NCBI GenBank assembly: GCA_963682025.1
Contig: OY821521.1
Location: 168,479,556 to 168,543,555, forward strand
From: Cordilura impudica
Lineage: Eukaryota; Arthropoda; Insecta; Diptera; Scathophagidae
Reading direction: 5' to 3'
Length of the DNA stretch: 64,000 nucleotides
Shown here: positions 63,101-64,000 of the stretch, piece by piece
How the letters are laid out: every line of letters starts with the position of its first letter
How positions within the stretch are numbered: the stretch's first letter is position 1
The notes under the pieces: model-generated
What the model saw: the letters and a program-made list of their open reading frames with translations, nothing else
Databases searched by the model: none
What the model was told of the DNA's origin: nothing
Position numbers and translations under genes: made by a program

Positions 63101-63364
63101 TTGGCCTGCATTAACAAAAAGGAATAAAAAATTTATATTATTATTTTTTTTTTTTTAGCAATATTCTTGTTAATAGATATTTAAGTATTTTCTTTTCTCA
63201 TACTTACTTAAAGGCAAATCATGGGGTGTTATCATACCCAGAAATTCACTGACTAATGTAAATAGAAATGGTCCAGGATTAATATCCATTCCCGGTATAT
63301 GATAGGAAAAATAGGCTCCAGCTGAGGTGGAGCTGGGCAGTTGAGTTTCATTATTGTGATTCAT
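7859..63364 (-). CDS. prominin-like: Prominin family gene, partial (nine exons; 3' end outside window)
   Basis: Prominins (CD133 family) are pentaspan glycoproteins that bind membrane cholesterol and sit on microvilli and other plasma-membrane protrusions; fly prominins act in photoreceptor membranes. Joining the nine exons listed separately keeps one open frame of 662 codons, with matching phase at every junction. Visible architecture: N-terminal extracellular part, TM1 (about residues 79-99) followed by a Cys cluster (CAWCCCC), TM2 (about 136-156), a long helical extracellular loop with paired Cys, TM3 (about 418-441), TM4 (about 449-477), then the start of the second large loop with the GCEKN motif. 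Five TMs are usual, so TM5 and the cytoplasmic tail are missing beyond position 1. I recognise the family by its topology, the TM1 Cys cluster, the LLGEPI region and the loop cysteines. Which paralogue (prom or prominin-like) it is cannot be settled here. No signal peptide is seen at the chosen start. Confidence 0.85.
8151..9137. other. Intron stretch, nothing identified
   Basis: This is AT-rich prominin intron with short T and A runs. A 79-codon frame at 8483-8722 (plus) is Phe/Leu/Tyr-rich low-complexity translation of T-rich DNA and is not supported as a gene. Confidence 0.4.
9185..10740 (-). pseudogene. Non-LTR retrotransposon (CR1/jockey-like) reverse transcriptase, 5'-truncated and frameshifted
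   Basis: Reading the minus strand from about 10740 gives, across at least three frames, the RT fingers (NKSSGPDGIPALVLKQCSS), the palm start (LLNDQQHGFRRNCSTLSLLS), motif A (VALDNSKAFDRVWH), the primer region (SGVPKGSVFSPSLFLIFLND) and a motif C remnant (SFADVSS, where FADD is usual, so the catalytic Asp pair is damaged). A C-terminal part follows (TSRMWNKLPAEVFPDSYNL), typical of CR1-like LINEs. The tail near 9150-9185 is A-rich on the minus strand, as expected for a LINE 3' end. The 5' half with the endonuclease is absent. Confidence 0.8.
10745..12345 (+). pseudogene. Non-LTR retrotransposon (RTE-like) reverse transcriptase, 5'-truncated and frameshifted
   Basis: The plus strand carries, in several frames, LKNSKATGPDGIPSELLKYC, then IVVSILKKGDLRQCSNWRGI, FRSGR with the reading frame lost just after it, a motif A remnant (FERAFDTVS), TGVKQGYVPSPTLFLLLLD, and YVDDIYLFAYR (motif C with the YVDD box intact). 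The C-terminal SFSYHGSTI and TARTALHSLHRIW-like stretches and an RPRNKW-type end are those of endonuclease/RT proteins of the RTE group. It ends near AATAAAGGACATATAT at about 12340. It stands head-to-head with the LINE to its left. Confidence 0.75.
12570..12962 (+). mobile_element. Probable family C Helitron remnant
   Basis: A possible TC start (ATCTATATATTAAAACG) lies at about 12570. The 3' part carries the family C box (TGAATGAAAAAATAATATTT) and the CACTCGAATTTCGAGTG hairpin near 12930-12946. The final CTAG is altered (CTATACTAC). It lies inside the 9138-13775 segment. Confidence 0.45.
13097..13642. repeat. Inverted repeat arms, about 45 bp each
   Basis: CTGTACGCAGCTTGTTAAGG at about 13098 is mirrored by the complement of CCTTAGCAAGCTGCGTACAG ending near 13640, with further matches inward (AGGAATC, TATATGAA). 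The loop is about 450 bp with no ORF of note. This could be a small palindromic element or the inner arms of the 9138-13775 segment. Confidence 0.6.
13808..14116 (+). mobile_element. Family C Helitron, degraded 3' end
   Basis: The start A|TCTATAATATTAATGGG is shared with the copies at 6334 and 30933, followed by the family sequence (GGCGATTTCTTGTGACTGAT; ACTAACACATAC). The last part, with hairpin and CTAG, is lost or altered near 14116. Confidence 0.55.
14299..14899 (-). CDS. Prominin exon 8 in window (TM3, TM4, start of second loop)
   Basis: This is the largest exon, 601 nt, with acceptor actgacacag (AG at 14901-14900) and donor GTATGTATG (GT at 14298-14297). It encodes the end of loop 1 (EQLENIRHRTTANAQML), TM3 (WIAAMFIVWILLFFLMSYCC), a short Cys-containing turn, TM4 (GVVLFIAVIIICLSSIGITI) and the start of loop 2 with FLCQPL and an NRS/NVS glycosylation pair. 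Two close TMs between two large extracellular loops is the prominin arrangement. It ends in phase 2 inside an Arg codon. Confidence 0.88.
14900..15480. other. Intron stretch, nothing identified
   Basis: This is AT-rich prominin intron with a short TG-rich run near 14960-14990. A loose local duplication of TTTAGTTAAA-like words occurs near 15240-15360. No TE ends or coding sequence are recognised. Confidence 0.4.
15481..15485. repeat. Target site duplication CGCTG (left, Transib 1)
   Basis: CGCTG directly precedes CACAGTG here and directly follows the opposite terminus at 22586-22590. Five bases, GC-rich, agree with Transib target preference. Confidence 0.85.
16117..19579 (+). mobile_element. 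DINE-1-like family A element, long form (nested in Transib 1)
   Basis: The head TATACCCTCCACTCCAGTGT at about 16117 leads into a (GTCY)n core near 16252-16278. The tail is the hairpin ATTCGGCACAGCCGAAT (about 19545-19561) plus ATAACACTCTTACTTGTT. Internal sequence between them (about 3 kb, no ORF) is shared with the copy at 48380-56452: for example the GGGAGTAAAAATTCACCAAC box, the GTCGCTTCATTTTGCTCA-like box, and the TTGGCCAGTTAAAAGAAACT box near the end. The shared body shows a defined long subfamily rather than random filler. Confidence 0.75.
19814..21797 (-). pseudogene. Transib transposase pseudogene (copy 1)
   Basis: Transib transposase is the cut-and-paste DDE enzyme from whose lineage the RAG1 core arose. 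Exon 1 (21797-21560) encodes an N-terminal helical domain (DLLSDYIKSKNSLLTKKEIE) with an in-frame TAG at 21776-21774. A GT-AG intron (21559-21414) follows. Exon 2 (from 21413) has a Lys/Arg region (SAGRPAKDFDDCQNRAKRYK), a frameshift near 21130, then KWGCDGSSGHVEYNQ (first catalytic Asp), TMLDVKTAQTV (second Asp; the usual Gly is Val), and a CYIC zinc-type pair. Another frameshift lies near 20480-20500, followed by SSLHARIKFMECILH, GNTSRRFF, VHKILIHGKD and LSEEAEEARNKDYRRYR, which contains the likely catalytic Glu. It ends at a natural stop at 19814. So it is a nearly full-length but broken gene. Confidence 0.88.
22586..22590. repeat. Target site duplication CGCTG (right, Transib 1)
   Basis: This is an exact copy of 15481-15485 and abuts the CAGTGTG terminus of Transib 1. 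Confidence 0.85.
22689..22693. repeat. Target site duplication CGTGG (left, Transib 2)
   Basis: CGTGG precedes CACAGTG here and follows the other terminus at 26655-26659. Confidence 0.88.
23449..24825 (-). pseudogene. Transib transposase core (copy 2), frameshifted at the C-terminus
   Basis: A 458-codon frame carries SKWGCDGSSGQKKYKQ (first catalytic Asp, residue 89), SSTKYCRPIKFAFKKET, CLTMIDGKVAQALTET (second Asp, residue 204), SPLHARIRFMEHILKLGY (about 249-266), GNTARRFFSDPE, ITGVDHELIRRFKIILQVLA, TVHKILYHGEQI and LPIGDLSEEAQE (to about residue 414). After that the reading departs from the family. The expected RNKDYRFFREHNTRK continues in another frame at about 23585-23540, so one small indel separates the catalytic-Glu region from the rest. 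The zinc-type pair seen in copy 1 as CYIC is CIIR here. Otherwise the core is intact over 410 codons, less decayed than copy 1. Confidence 0.9.
24854..25348 (-). CDS. Transib transposase N-terminal domain (copy 2)
   Basis: A 164-codon frame reads RDLADIYFQRNDVDDVILHI and then KGKIKNFASNLKRRYIECSH and a Lys/Arg-rich end. It aligns by eye with the N-terminal exon of copy 1 (LATELIRCGTNVDLLSDYIK; FLGHFSKRLQEYARSRD). The likely real start is the Met of AMAKYCYRDLAD near 25290; the ORF start at 25348 is only the longest option. The link to the core frame at 24825 is an intron or a break: stops lie between them, and GTAG just before AAATTGACC could be an acceptor. Confidence 0.7.
   Translation of the reverse strand: MQERVFIIMFPQLLFITICAMAKYCYRDLADIYFQRNDVDDVILHILSNDFFQNCNLEDIEMHKGKIKNFASNLKRRYIECSHSKAKMYKRYQDWLIKELIFESASTTANESGKKDRSAKPIDGCSERSRRCKLENINEEISQRIIKDSFLHQIQPTQNKKNKI
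25369..25735. repeat. Three tandem copies of a 111-129 bp block inside Transib 2
   Basis: Each copy contains ATACCACTTTTAGAAGCATA-like sequence, CACACCCTAACCCCTTTTAA, AAGCATACCTGCTCATATCT and GGGCTATGTCGCAATAG. Copies begin near 25369, 25498 and 25609 and differ by only a few bases, so the duplication is recent. No ORF. It lies upstream of the transposase start, on the promoter side. Confidence 0.85.
25955..26110 (-). mobile_element. DINE-1-like core fragment inside Transib 2
   Basis: The segment has GACGGACGGACGGACGGACT, then GAGTCGATCCGTATAATAAAAGATGG and a TTTTTGGTAGTTACAAAC box, the middle and head of the family B layout read in the minus direction. The head TATACCC and the hairpin tail are missing or altered. 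Confidence 0.5.
26655..26659. repeat. Target site duplication CGTGG (right, Transib 2)
   Basis: This exact copy of 22689-22693 abuts CACTGTG at the right end. Confidence 0.88.
26868..28100 (+). pseudogene. mariner-like transposase pseudogene
   Basis: Starting near MNSFMLEQRYQSIQIYFESH (26974), fragments in several frames give KIHLVQELKPRDHHLSRSFA, NWALERLKSG, KIVFIDELIFGLTGF (first catalytic Asp within a decayed SDEAHF), GTMWFQQDSVTC (second Asp), and NWSPRSFELTSCDYFLWDYVKS (third acidic position Asp, DD-D type). The order and spacing are those of mariner-like enzymes common in insects. Several frameshifts and in-frame stops make it non-functional. The left end AGGGTGTTTTTTTTGC near 26871 may be a TIR; I see no matching right TIR before the next element starts near 28105. 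Confidence 0.82.
28105..30138 (+). mobile_element. DNA transposon with TIRs and an ORF of unnamed family
   Basis: GCTGAATTCGAATCTG at 28114-28129 and CTATCACGTC at 28144-28153 are mirrored exactly by CAGATTCGAATTCAGC at 30114-30129 and GACGTGATAG at 30090-30099. The two boxes are 30 bp apart start to start on both sides, so this is a true terminal inverted repeat of at least 40 bp. Between them is one decayed protein gene on the plus strand. The outer limits and any target duplication are not clear. A TTAA lies just outside on the left (28097-28100). Confidence 0.75.
28281..29990 (+). pseudogene. Broken ORF of the 28.1-30.1 kb element (Cys-rich, putative transposase)
   Basis: Exon-like frame 1 (28281-28622) has a Cys-rich N-terminus: CFVCDEY, FCNSCGIIL and DCYFCLTKI, three CxxC pairs, with SWTPT-like and PVLWR segments between. 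After a stop, frames continue with LVTQAELNDLIRDLNLTKQD (about 28767), LFHKMN-like text, DKTEWRLLL, FKALLLHNGNE, a DLKVC box near 29190, CCFLCLWDSRATYNHY (about 29310), HIKLGLFKNFVKALDKDGAA (about 29460), VGPQIRKLLNDDNF (29590), and HSHLDFFPT then GAVSDEQGQREN (about 29800-29860). I know this protein type from many invertebrate genomes, but not under a firm family name. Asp, Cys pairs, His and a late acidic box would fit an RNase-H-like transposase, which is an inference. At least four frameshifts or stops make it dead here. Confidence 0.65.
30240..30699 (+). mobile_element. DINE-1-like family B element, left part (host of nested stack)
   Basis: It begins inside the (GTCY)n region (ATGTCCGTCTGTTCGTTTGT) and runs to GACCCAGTCCCC, where a SINE interrupts. 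The rest of the same element resumes at 34022 with AGCATCCGATATGAAC, exactly the order seen in intact copies such as 31957-32727. The head is missing. Confidence 0.75.
31124..31914 (-). mobile_element. DINE-1-like family B element, complete
   Basis: On the minus strand it starts TATACCCTACACCACTGAGT and passes a (GTCY)n core (GACGGACGGACGGACGG on plus, about 31763). It ends with the TATGGTCGGTCTAGACCGAC hairpin and TTTTCTTACTTGTTTT. It is about 790 bp with no real ORF. It lies 42 bp from an inverted sister copy. Confidence 0.8.
31957..32727 (+). mobile_element. DINE-1-like family B element, complete, inverted to the previous copy
   Basis: The head TATACCCTATACCACTATGT leads to a (GTCY)n core (GTCCGTCCGTCTGTG, about 32091). 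The terminal hairpin is TATAGTCGGTCTAGACCGAC followed by ATTTTCTTACTTGTTTT. This is the cleanest reference copy of family B in the window. Confidence 0.82.
33165..33730 (-). pseudogene. hAT transposase C-terminal remnant
   Basis: A minus-strand frame near 33260-33180 reads LSFSKAEVERLFSLMALVKS then KLRTE. This is the dimerisation motif of hAT transposases (S-x-x-x-VER-x-FS-x-M-x-x-x-K-x-x-LR). The upstream part of the remnant is AT-rich and full of stops. It lies between the nested Helitron and the right end of the hAT element. Confidence 0.7.
33891..33901 (+). promoter_or_regulatory. Polymerase III B box of the SINE
   Basis: GGTTCGATTCC matches the tRNA B-box consensus GGTTCGANTCC exactly and lies 3' of the tRNA-like anticodon stem. 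Confidence 0.8.
34022..34175 (+). mobile_element. DINE-1-like family B element, right part (after the SINE)
   Basis: The sequence AGCATCCGATATGAACTTTT to AAACGCATGGTATAGGGTAT is the piece that should follow 30699 in family B. The terminal hairpin (TATAGTCGGTCTAGACCGAC in other copies) is absent. Confidence 0.7.
34176..34740. other. Intron stretch, nothing identified
   Basis: AT-rich intron downstream (in gene direction) of prominin exon 7. No TE ends recognised. Confidence 0.4.
34741..34897 (-). CDS. Prominin exon 7 in window
   Basis: The acceptor ctttgcaaacag (AG at 34899-34898) follows a long pyrimidine tract, and the donor is GTAAGTCG (GT at 34740-34739). The exon is 157 nt, phase 0 to phase 1, and encodes LQEDQTIFRMRYLGEIEFGA and a further helix ending in YERN. 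This falls in the distal half of the first large extracellular loop. An intron of about 19.8 kb follows, and the phase fits exon 8 exactly, so no missing exon is required between them. Confidence 0.78.
34898..35640. other. Intron stretch, nothing identified
   Basis: This is intron between exons 6 and 7. A long polypyrimidine tract on the minus strand (plus-strand A/G-rich, 34905-34970) supports the exon 7 acceptor. Overlapping Phe-rich frames here are translations of that tract. Confidence 0.5.
35641..36404 (-). mobile_element. DINE-1-like family B element, hairpin end lost
   Basis: On the minus strand it has the head TATACCCTATACCACTATGT, a long (GTCY)n core (plus 36237-36268, eight GGAC units) and the family body down to ATGGTATGG. 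The terminal hairpin and CTTACTTGT tail are missing. Confidence 0.8.
36503..36727 (+). mobile_element. DINE-1-like family B 3' fragment
   Basis: It carries CCAGGATCGGTCCATTTTCG, ACCGATATGAACTTTTTCAT and the hairpin region ATAATCGGTCTAGATCGACT before TTTTCTTACATGTTTT. It is the end part of family B, inverted relative to the copy at 35641-36404. Confidence 0.7.
37020..37231 (-). CDS. Prominin exon 6 in window (Cys pair of extracellular loop)
   Basis: The acceptor is tatacttccag (AG at 37233-37232) and the donor is GTAAGA (GT at 37019-37018). It has 212 nt, enters in phase 1 and leaves in phase 0. The 71 codons encode a long helical segment (LMLQETVGRALKLSQEAAAR) and a Cys pair CTYRDRPLC, at the place where prominins have a disulfide in the first large loop. 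Codon use is more GC-rich than the surrounding intron, as in the other exons. Confidence 0.85.
37995..39460. repeat. (TTAAAAA)n heptanucleotide array 1
   Basis: About 1.4 kb of 7 bp units (TTAAAAA), nearly perfect from about 38112 to 39165, with a few point changes and edges that fade into variants (ATAAACT, ACTTAAA). It starts right after a CAAGTATTACCACATATTTT box of the family A element, the same box that precedes array 2. Confidence 0.92.
39496..40245 (+). mobile_element. DINE-1-like family B element (nested in family A copy)
   Basis: Head TATACCCTATACCACTATGT; a reduced GTCY core (ATCCGTCTGTGTGTCCATGT); tail hairpin TATAGTCAGTCTAGACCGAC plus TTTTCTTACTTGTTTT. A small deletion lies near 40110, where GCATCCGATATGAACTTTTT is missing. 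Confidence 0.8.
40665..41446 (+). mobile_element. DINE-1-like family B element
   Basis: Head ATACCCTATACCACTATGTG; (GTCY)n core GTCCGTCCGTCCATCCGTC near 40800; tail TATAGTCGGTCCAGACCGAC then TTTTCTTACTTGTTTT. It starts at the very end of the preceding family A element, whose TCTTAC end box is missing. Confidence 0.8.
41640..43000. repeat. Diverged tandem repeats (about 165-195 bp) split by a DINE-like element
   Basis: The phrase CAAAAGAATAGAAAAACACA or close variants recurs near 41758, 41951, 42113 and 42961, each time after a GGCTGGACAGTCC-like or AGGCCGAAATGTCC stretch and before ACTGGCTAAGATCAGT-like text. Spacing is about 193 and 162 bp, and then about 850 bp once the family B insertion at 42128-42770 is included. 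No coding content. Confidence 0.65.
42128..42770 (+). mobile_element. DINE-1-like family B element, diverged, 3' end lost
   Basis: The head is TATATCCTATACCACTCTGT, the core CCACCCGTCTGTTAGTCCATCC near 42250, and it runs to AGCATCCGATATGAACTTTT near 42727. It is more diverged than other copies, so probably older. No hairpin tail. Confidence 0.7.
43500..44186 (+). other. Possible non-coding first exon on the plus strand
   Basis: The sequence from about GAGTCGGTTGTTATTTAGCA (43508) looks like a fly 5' UTR: an initiator-like TCGGTT, GTGCGTT, long A/T runs, and GTG-rich spacer. It ends in a strong donor AAAAAG|GTGAGTATT at 44186/44187. A second GGTTCGTGCGTTAAAA-like phrase lies at 44113. There is no ORF and no downstream plus-strand exon in the window, so this is only a suggestion. 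Confidence 0.2.
44187..44696. other. Intron stretch, nothing identified
   Basis: Very AT-rich intron sequence of prominin. No TE ends, no ORF. Confidence 0.4.
44697..47722 (+). mobile_element. DINE-1-like family A remnant carrying heptanucleotide array 2
   Basis: The head is eroded (GGGTAAATATAGGTTTGTCATT), but the body matches the copy at 37653: CCGTTTGTAACGCATCGAAA, AAACCATACATTTTCTTGAT, GACCGTCTGTCTGTCTGTCTGTGG and CAAGCAAGTATTACCACAT-like text at 45095-45115. The tail hairpin is not seen after the array. Confidence 0.65.
45120..47722. repeat. (TTAAAAA)n heptanucleotide array 2, with variant edges
   Basis: About 2.6 kb. The edge 45200-45600 has GAAAAATG and GGAAAAT variants, the core 45690-47040 and 47150-47420 is almost perfect TTAAAAA, and 47465-47560 switches to TTTAAAA and then its complement TTTTAAA, and back. 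It starts after the same family A box as array 1. Confidence 0.92.
47723..48379. other. Intron stretch with TA run and possible Helitron 3' end
   Basis: It has an (AT)n run at 48089-48132, and AGCGAAGCACGACAAGGC followed by ATGCTAG|T at about 48224-48249. AGCGAAGC followed closely by CTAG is typical of some Helitron 3' ends, but I cannot define the 5' end. The 74-codon frame at 47814-48038 is Lys/Asn-rich repeat (AAAATCGCCAAA units) and is not supported as a gene. Confidence 0.35.
48089..48132. repeat. (AT)n dinucleotide run
   Basis: About 20 AT units with one ATAC interruption. Confidence 0.9.
50479..50974. mobile_element. MITE with about 28 bp terminal inverted repeats
   Basis: GTTCTCACTGCAGCTAAATC at 50479 is mirrored by the complement of GATTTAGCTGCAGTGAGAAC ending at 50974, and the match continues inward through CGCAT. 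Flanks are AATACTAC and ATAGTATA. Internal subrepeats of TTCTCACT and TAGCTTTA type suggest a palindromic body. 496 bp, no ORF. Superfamily not assigned. Confidence 0.75.
51010..52200. repeat. Tandem repeats of about 150-165 bp within the Helitron
   Basis: The box ACGCCTACTTTTACGCCCAC, or a near variant, recurs near 51149, 51308, 51468, 51626, 51776 and 52088, each followed by TTTTTGTATACAATTC-like text and TATTTGTTCGCTATACAAAT. Open frames through them repeat the same peptide motif (ATPTFTPTFC) and are not considered coding. Confidence 0.85.
52205..53240. mobile_element. Insert with GGGGAATTTGTTCA-type inverted ends
   Basis: The left edge GAACAAATTCCCC appears twice (52221, 52262) and ACTCCCCAAATTC follows. 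The right edge has the complement words GGGGAGAAAGTTCATT and GGGGAATTTGTTAATTGGGG (53178-53218). The block between includes the GC-rich tandem repeat at 52486-52762. It interrupts the Helitron repeat series and probably is a separate element. Exact ends and duplication are not resolved. Confidence 0.45.
52486..52762. repeat. Two GC-rich tandem repeats (about 135-150 bp)
   Basis: Each unit holds AATACAGCTTAGCT, AAATATATTTTG, TAAGTTGACAACAGCTGCGC, GGCAGCACAGGTGTGGCTAC and a G/C-rich end with GCGGACGCGG and CGACGCGCTCGCGG words. The units are highly similar, so the duplication is recent. These are the most GC-rich bases in the window and are rich in CpG. Confidence 0.8.
53480..56220. other. Unassigned sequence within the large family A element
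   Basis: This stretch has no counterpart in the family A copy at 16117-19579. A TAACGAA-rich palindromic block lies at 54185-54255 (TTATAACGAATTTAG; GTTCGTTATAACCGAACTCC), similar in style to ends of pogo-type elements. A 63-codon frame at 54724-54915 with no recognised domain follows. The remainder is AT-rich and shows no TE ends I can pair. Confidence 0.35.
56614..56709 (-). CDS. Prominin exon 5 in window
   Basis: The exon lies between an acceptor catgtactttag (AG at 56711-56710) and a donor GTATGT (GT at 56613-56612). Its 96 nt encode, in phase 1, DVDVLLGEPIQAEISAHTGI and ELAYDSLATLSL. The LLGEPI followed by a Leu-rich helix agrees with the prominin extracellular loop. It ends in phase 1 with a single G. 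The downstream intron is about 19.4 kb and holds both heptanucleotide arrays. Confidence 0.82.
56959..57146 (-). CDS. Prominin exon 4 in window (end of TM2 and start of extracellular loop)
   Basis: The acceptor tttgtttgcag (AG at 57148-57147) joins in phase 2 to exon 3 and completes a Ser codon; the donor is GTTAGT (GT at 56958-56957). The 63 codons plus 1 nt finish TM2 (SLSDLCIFYANSRL) and open the first large extracellular loop with a predicted amphipathic helix (TPEMIKSTVHDMEVFLKD). The C-x-FYAN segment followed by Arg-Leu matches the prominin TM2 exit. It is separated from exon 3 by a 5.6 kb intron holding the foldback element and DINE-like copies. Confidence 0.85.
57309..57830 (+). mobile_element. 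DINE-1-like family B element, left part
   Basis: It has the head TATACCCTATACCACTATGT and core GTCCGTCCGTCTGTCCGTCC near 57448, and runs to ATTGCACAGATTTTTT, where a second copy begins. The missing end resumes at 58600, so the next copy is inserted in it. Confidence 0.75.
57831..58599 (+). mobile_element. DINE-1-like family B element, nested in the previous copy
   Basis: Head ATACCCTATATCTCAATGTG, core GTCCGTCCGTCTGTG (about 57971), tail hairpin TATAGTCGGTATAGTCCGAC plus TTTTCTTACTTGTTTT. A short deletion removes the CGGTCCATGTTCAGACCTAG box near 58110. Confidence 0.78.
58600..58797 (+). mobile_element. DINE-1-like family B element, right part of the interrupted copy
   Basis: It begins AATTTGGTGTAGATCGGTCG and carries CATTCGATATGAACTTTTTC and a TATATTCGGCCTAAACCGAC hairpin then TTTTCTTACTTAT. 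This is the piece expected after 57830. Confidence 0.7.
58798..59275. other. Intron stretch with a local duplication
   Basis: AAATTATTTCAGCTAATTCA plus ACAACC and a TAACAAC end occurs twice (about 59060 and 59167), 107 bp apart. Otherwise AT-rich with no ORF or TE ends. Confidence 0.5.
59276..59284. repeat. Target site duplication GTGATACAT (left)
   Basis: It abuts the TAGGGTGGCCC terminus and is repeated exactly at 61610-61618. Confidence 0.85.
59285..61609. mobile_element. Foldback DNA transposon, complete, with 9 bp target duplication
   Basis: The left end TAGGGTGGCCCTTAATAAAA (59285) is mirrored by AATGAAGGGCCACCCTA (ending 61609). Arms of about 0.8 kb match each other inverted, including AGGTGGCTCAACGCGATTGA against its complement near 61470 and the GGGGTCACATATGACCCC palindrome at about 60087 against 60781. 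A loop of about 600 bp lies between. Flanks are GTGATACAT on both sides (59276-59284 and 61610-61618). No transposase ORF. Very long inverted arms with a 9 bp duplication would suit Mutator-like or Rehavkus-like elements, which is inference. Confidence 0.85.
61610..61618. repeat. Target site duplication GTGATACAT (right)
   Basis: Exact copy of 59276-59284 directly after GGGCCACCCTA. Confidence 0.85.
61619..62711. other. Intron stretch with a nested hairpin
   Basis: GAACGAAAATTTTT at 62503-62516 pairs with AAAAATTTTCGTTC at 62541-62554, and TTCGTCTTAGACGAA at 62491-62505 is itself a small palindrome. The rest shows no paired TE ends or coding sequence. Confidence 0.45.
62712..62938 (-). CDS. 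Prominin exon 3 in window (TM1, Cys-rich loop, start of TM2)
   Basis: The exon starts after the acceptor ccttaaaaag and ends at GTGAGT (GT at 62711-62710): 75 codons plus 2 nt. It encodes TM1 (ALMSIFMILALVPILGTCAW), then a cysteine cluster CAWCCCC, then an acidic and basic cytoplasmic loop (HTPEDDIELHRN ... QCRKKAS), and the start of TM2 (VTTMWIVFILL). The Cys cluster right after TM1 is a known hallmark of prominins. Reading through the upstream intron would add a Phe- and Val-rich stretch that is not conserved in type, so the acceptor at 62939-62940 is preferred. Confidence 0.85.
63050..63105 (-). CDS. Prominin exon 2 in window
   Basis: This 56 nt exon lies between an acceptor (ttaatgcag, AG at 63107-63106) and a donor GTAAGTTTG (GT at 63049-63048). 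It joins in phase 1 to the preceding exon, completing an AGC Ser codon, and encodes QVRQLLYSNLTIIEFATN with one N-glycosylation sequon (NLT). It ends in phase 0. It is too short to be recognised alone and is called because both splice sites and both phases fit its neighbours. Confidence 0.75.
63208..63364 (-). CDS. Prominin exon 1 in window (N-terminal extracellular segment)
   Basis: This exon runs from the ATG at 63364-63362 to a GTAAGTATG donor (GT at 63207-63206), giving 52 codons plus 1 nt. It encodes the juxta-membrane N-terminal extracellular segment, with GPFLFTLVSEFLGMITPH matching the position of the prominin segment before TM1. An NET sequon lies near the start. The peptide begins MNHNNETQ and has no signal sequence. 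A good acceptor (cacttttag) lies 10 nt upstream of the ATG, and the frame stays open back to it (TNT before M). The true coding start may therefore be an upstream signal-peptide exon, possibly beyond 64000. Confidence 0.75.
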
Positions 63365-63636
63365 TGTGTTAGTTCTAAAAGTGTGAAGTCATATTTGAGA
63401 GAAAAAGAAAATAAAATAATTAAAAACTTATTTTGGCAGGCCCTTAGACGAATGAGTGTTTTTCTTTCAAATTTAAATGATATATTAAGTATACGCCTCC
63501 TTTAAATTGATTCATACATTCTTTGTAAATTAATTTTACCATCATGTAATTAAGTAATTGATTGACTGAAAATAAAACATGTCCAGAGAAATATCTATGT
63601 CAAAAACCTCAAAAATACCTCTTTATCTCCATATCA

Positions 63637-63825
63637 TTAATACAAATCTGTACGACGCAAATTTCCAATTGAATGGCTACATCTCCGTTGTTGCCTGTTT
63701 TGATTGTCACGTTGAGTTTTATGTTCACGATCTCTTCTGTTTCTAACTCTCACACTTTCAATTCGTTCTTCCCTTTGTTTTTGATTTTGATTTGATCTTG
63801 ACCGTGCCAGTCTTTGCTTTGCCAA
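63637..63825 (-). CDS. Short Arg/Gln/Asn-rich open frame, uncertain
   Basis: A 62-codon frame, open somewhat further upstream (ERLENNLLAKQRLARSRSNQ), is strongly basic with an Arg-Glu-Arg pattern (QREERIESVRVRNRRDREH). It resembles the repeated basic segment at the start of some Helitron and other transposon proteins (STPR-like), but I cannot confirm that. It ends at TAA at about 63637. It lies upstream of prominin exon 1 on the same strand, so it could also be 5' UTR or a TE scrap. No signal peptide. Confidence 0.25.
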   Translation of the reverse strand: MAKQRLARSRSNQNQKQREERIESVRVRNRRDREHKTQRDNQNRQQRRCSHSIGNLRRTDLY

Positions 63826-63981
63826 TAGATTATTTTCTAACCGCTCTTGTTCATTCTAATTAGATCTATTTAAACGTATTTGATTGCTGTTGCGTGTTAC
63901 TTGGCCAATTTGTGAACGCCTTCATCGCAGCATTGTTGAATAATTTTACTCTATTAACATGAGAAATTGCCTTTCTTTATT

Positions 63982-64000
63982 TTTTTTGTACCCTCCACAC
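63982..64000 (+). mobile_element. Start of another DINE-1-like family A element (cut by window end)
   Basis: TTTTTTTGTACCCTCCACAC matches the family A head, in which TTTTTATACCCTCCAC is usual. Only the first bases are in the window. Confidence 0.45.

Overview
The window looks like a gene-poor, very AT-rich piece of a higher fly (Diptera, probably a calyptrate or a related fly). The species is an inference. It rests on the insect-type split gene, DINE-1-like repeats with (GTCY)n cores, Transib, hAT, mariner, Helitron and LINE remnants, and intron content that is almost all transposon.

The only convincing host gene is a prominin family gene on the minus strand, which runs across the whole window. 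I can place nine coding exons: 63364-63208, 63105-63050, 62938-62712, 57146-56959, 56709-56614, 37231-37020, 34897-34741, 14899-14299 and 8150-7859. Every junction is AG/GT with matching phase. Together they give 1986 nt (662 codons) covering the N-terminal extracellular part, TM1 and TM2, the first large loop, TM3 and TM4, and part of the second large loop. TM5 and the C-terminal tail must lie to the left of position 1. A signal-peptide exon may lie to the right of 64000. Introns of about 19-20 kb separate several exons.

The introns by region. 1-7.8 kb: half of a foldback element inserted in a DINE-like repeat, mariner scraps, a 3.6 kb minisatellite of near-palindromic units, a 380 bp Helitron and two DINE-like elements. 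9.1-13.8 kb: a segment with Transib-like ends holding two head-to-head LINE fragments. 15.5-26.7 kb: two Transib (RAG1-related) transposons side by side, each with RSS-like CACAGTG/CACACTG ends and a perfect 5 bp target duplication; the first carries a nested 3.5 kb DINE-like element. 26.9-30.1 kb: a decayed mariner, then a TIR element whose broken ORF belongs to a family I cannot name. 30.2-34.2 kb: a nested stack of DINE-like element, tRNA-type SINE, hAT, Helitron and two inverted DINE-like elements. 35.6-48 kb: more DINE-like copies and two long (TTAAAAA)n arrays that grew inside two copies of the same element. 48.4-56.5 kb: a large DINE-like element carrying a MITE and a 2.3 kb Helitron. 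57.3-58.8 kb: one DINE-like element nested in another. 59.3-61.6 kb: a complete foldback element with a 9 bp target duplication.

No rRNA, functional tRNA, CRISPR or prokaryotic operon was seen. The most interesting content is the Transib pair with RSS-like ends, the unnamed TIR element at 28.1-30.1 kb, and the birth of heptanucleotide satellites inside one DINE-like family.
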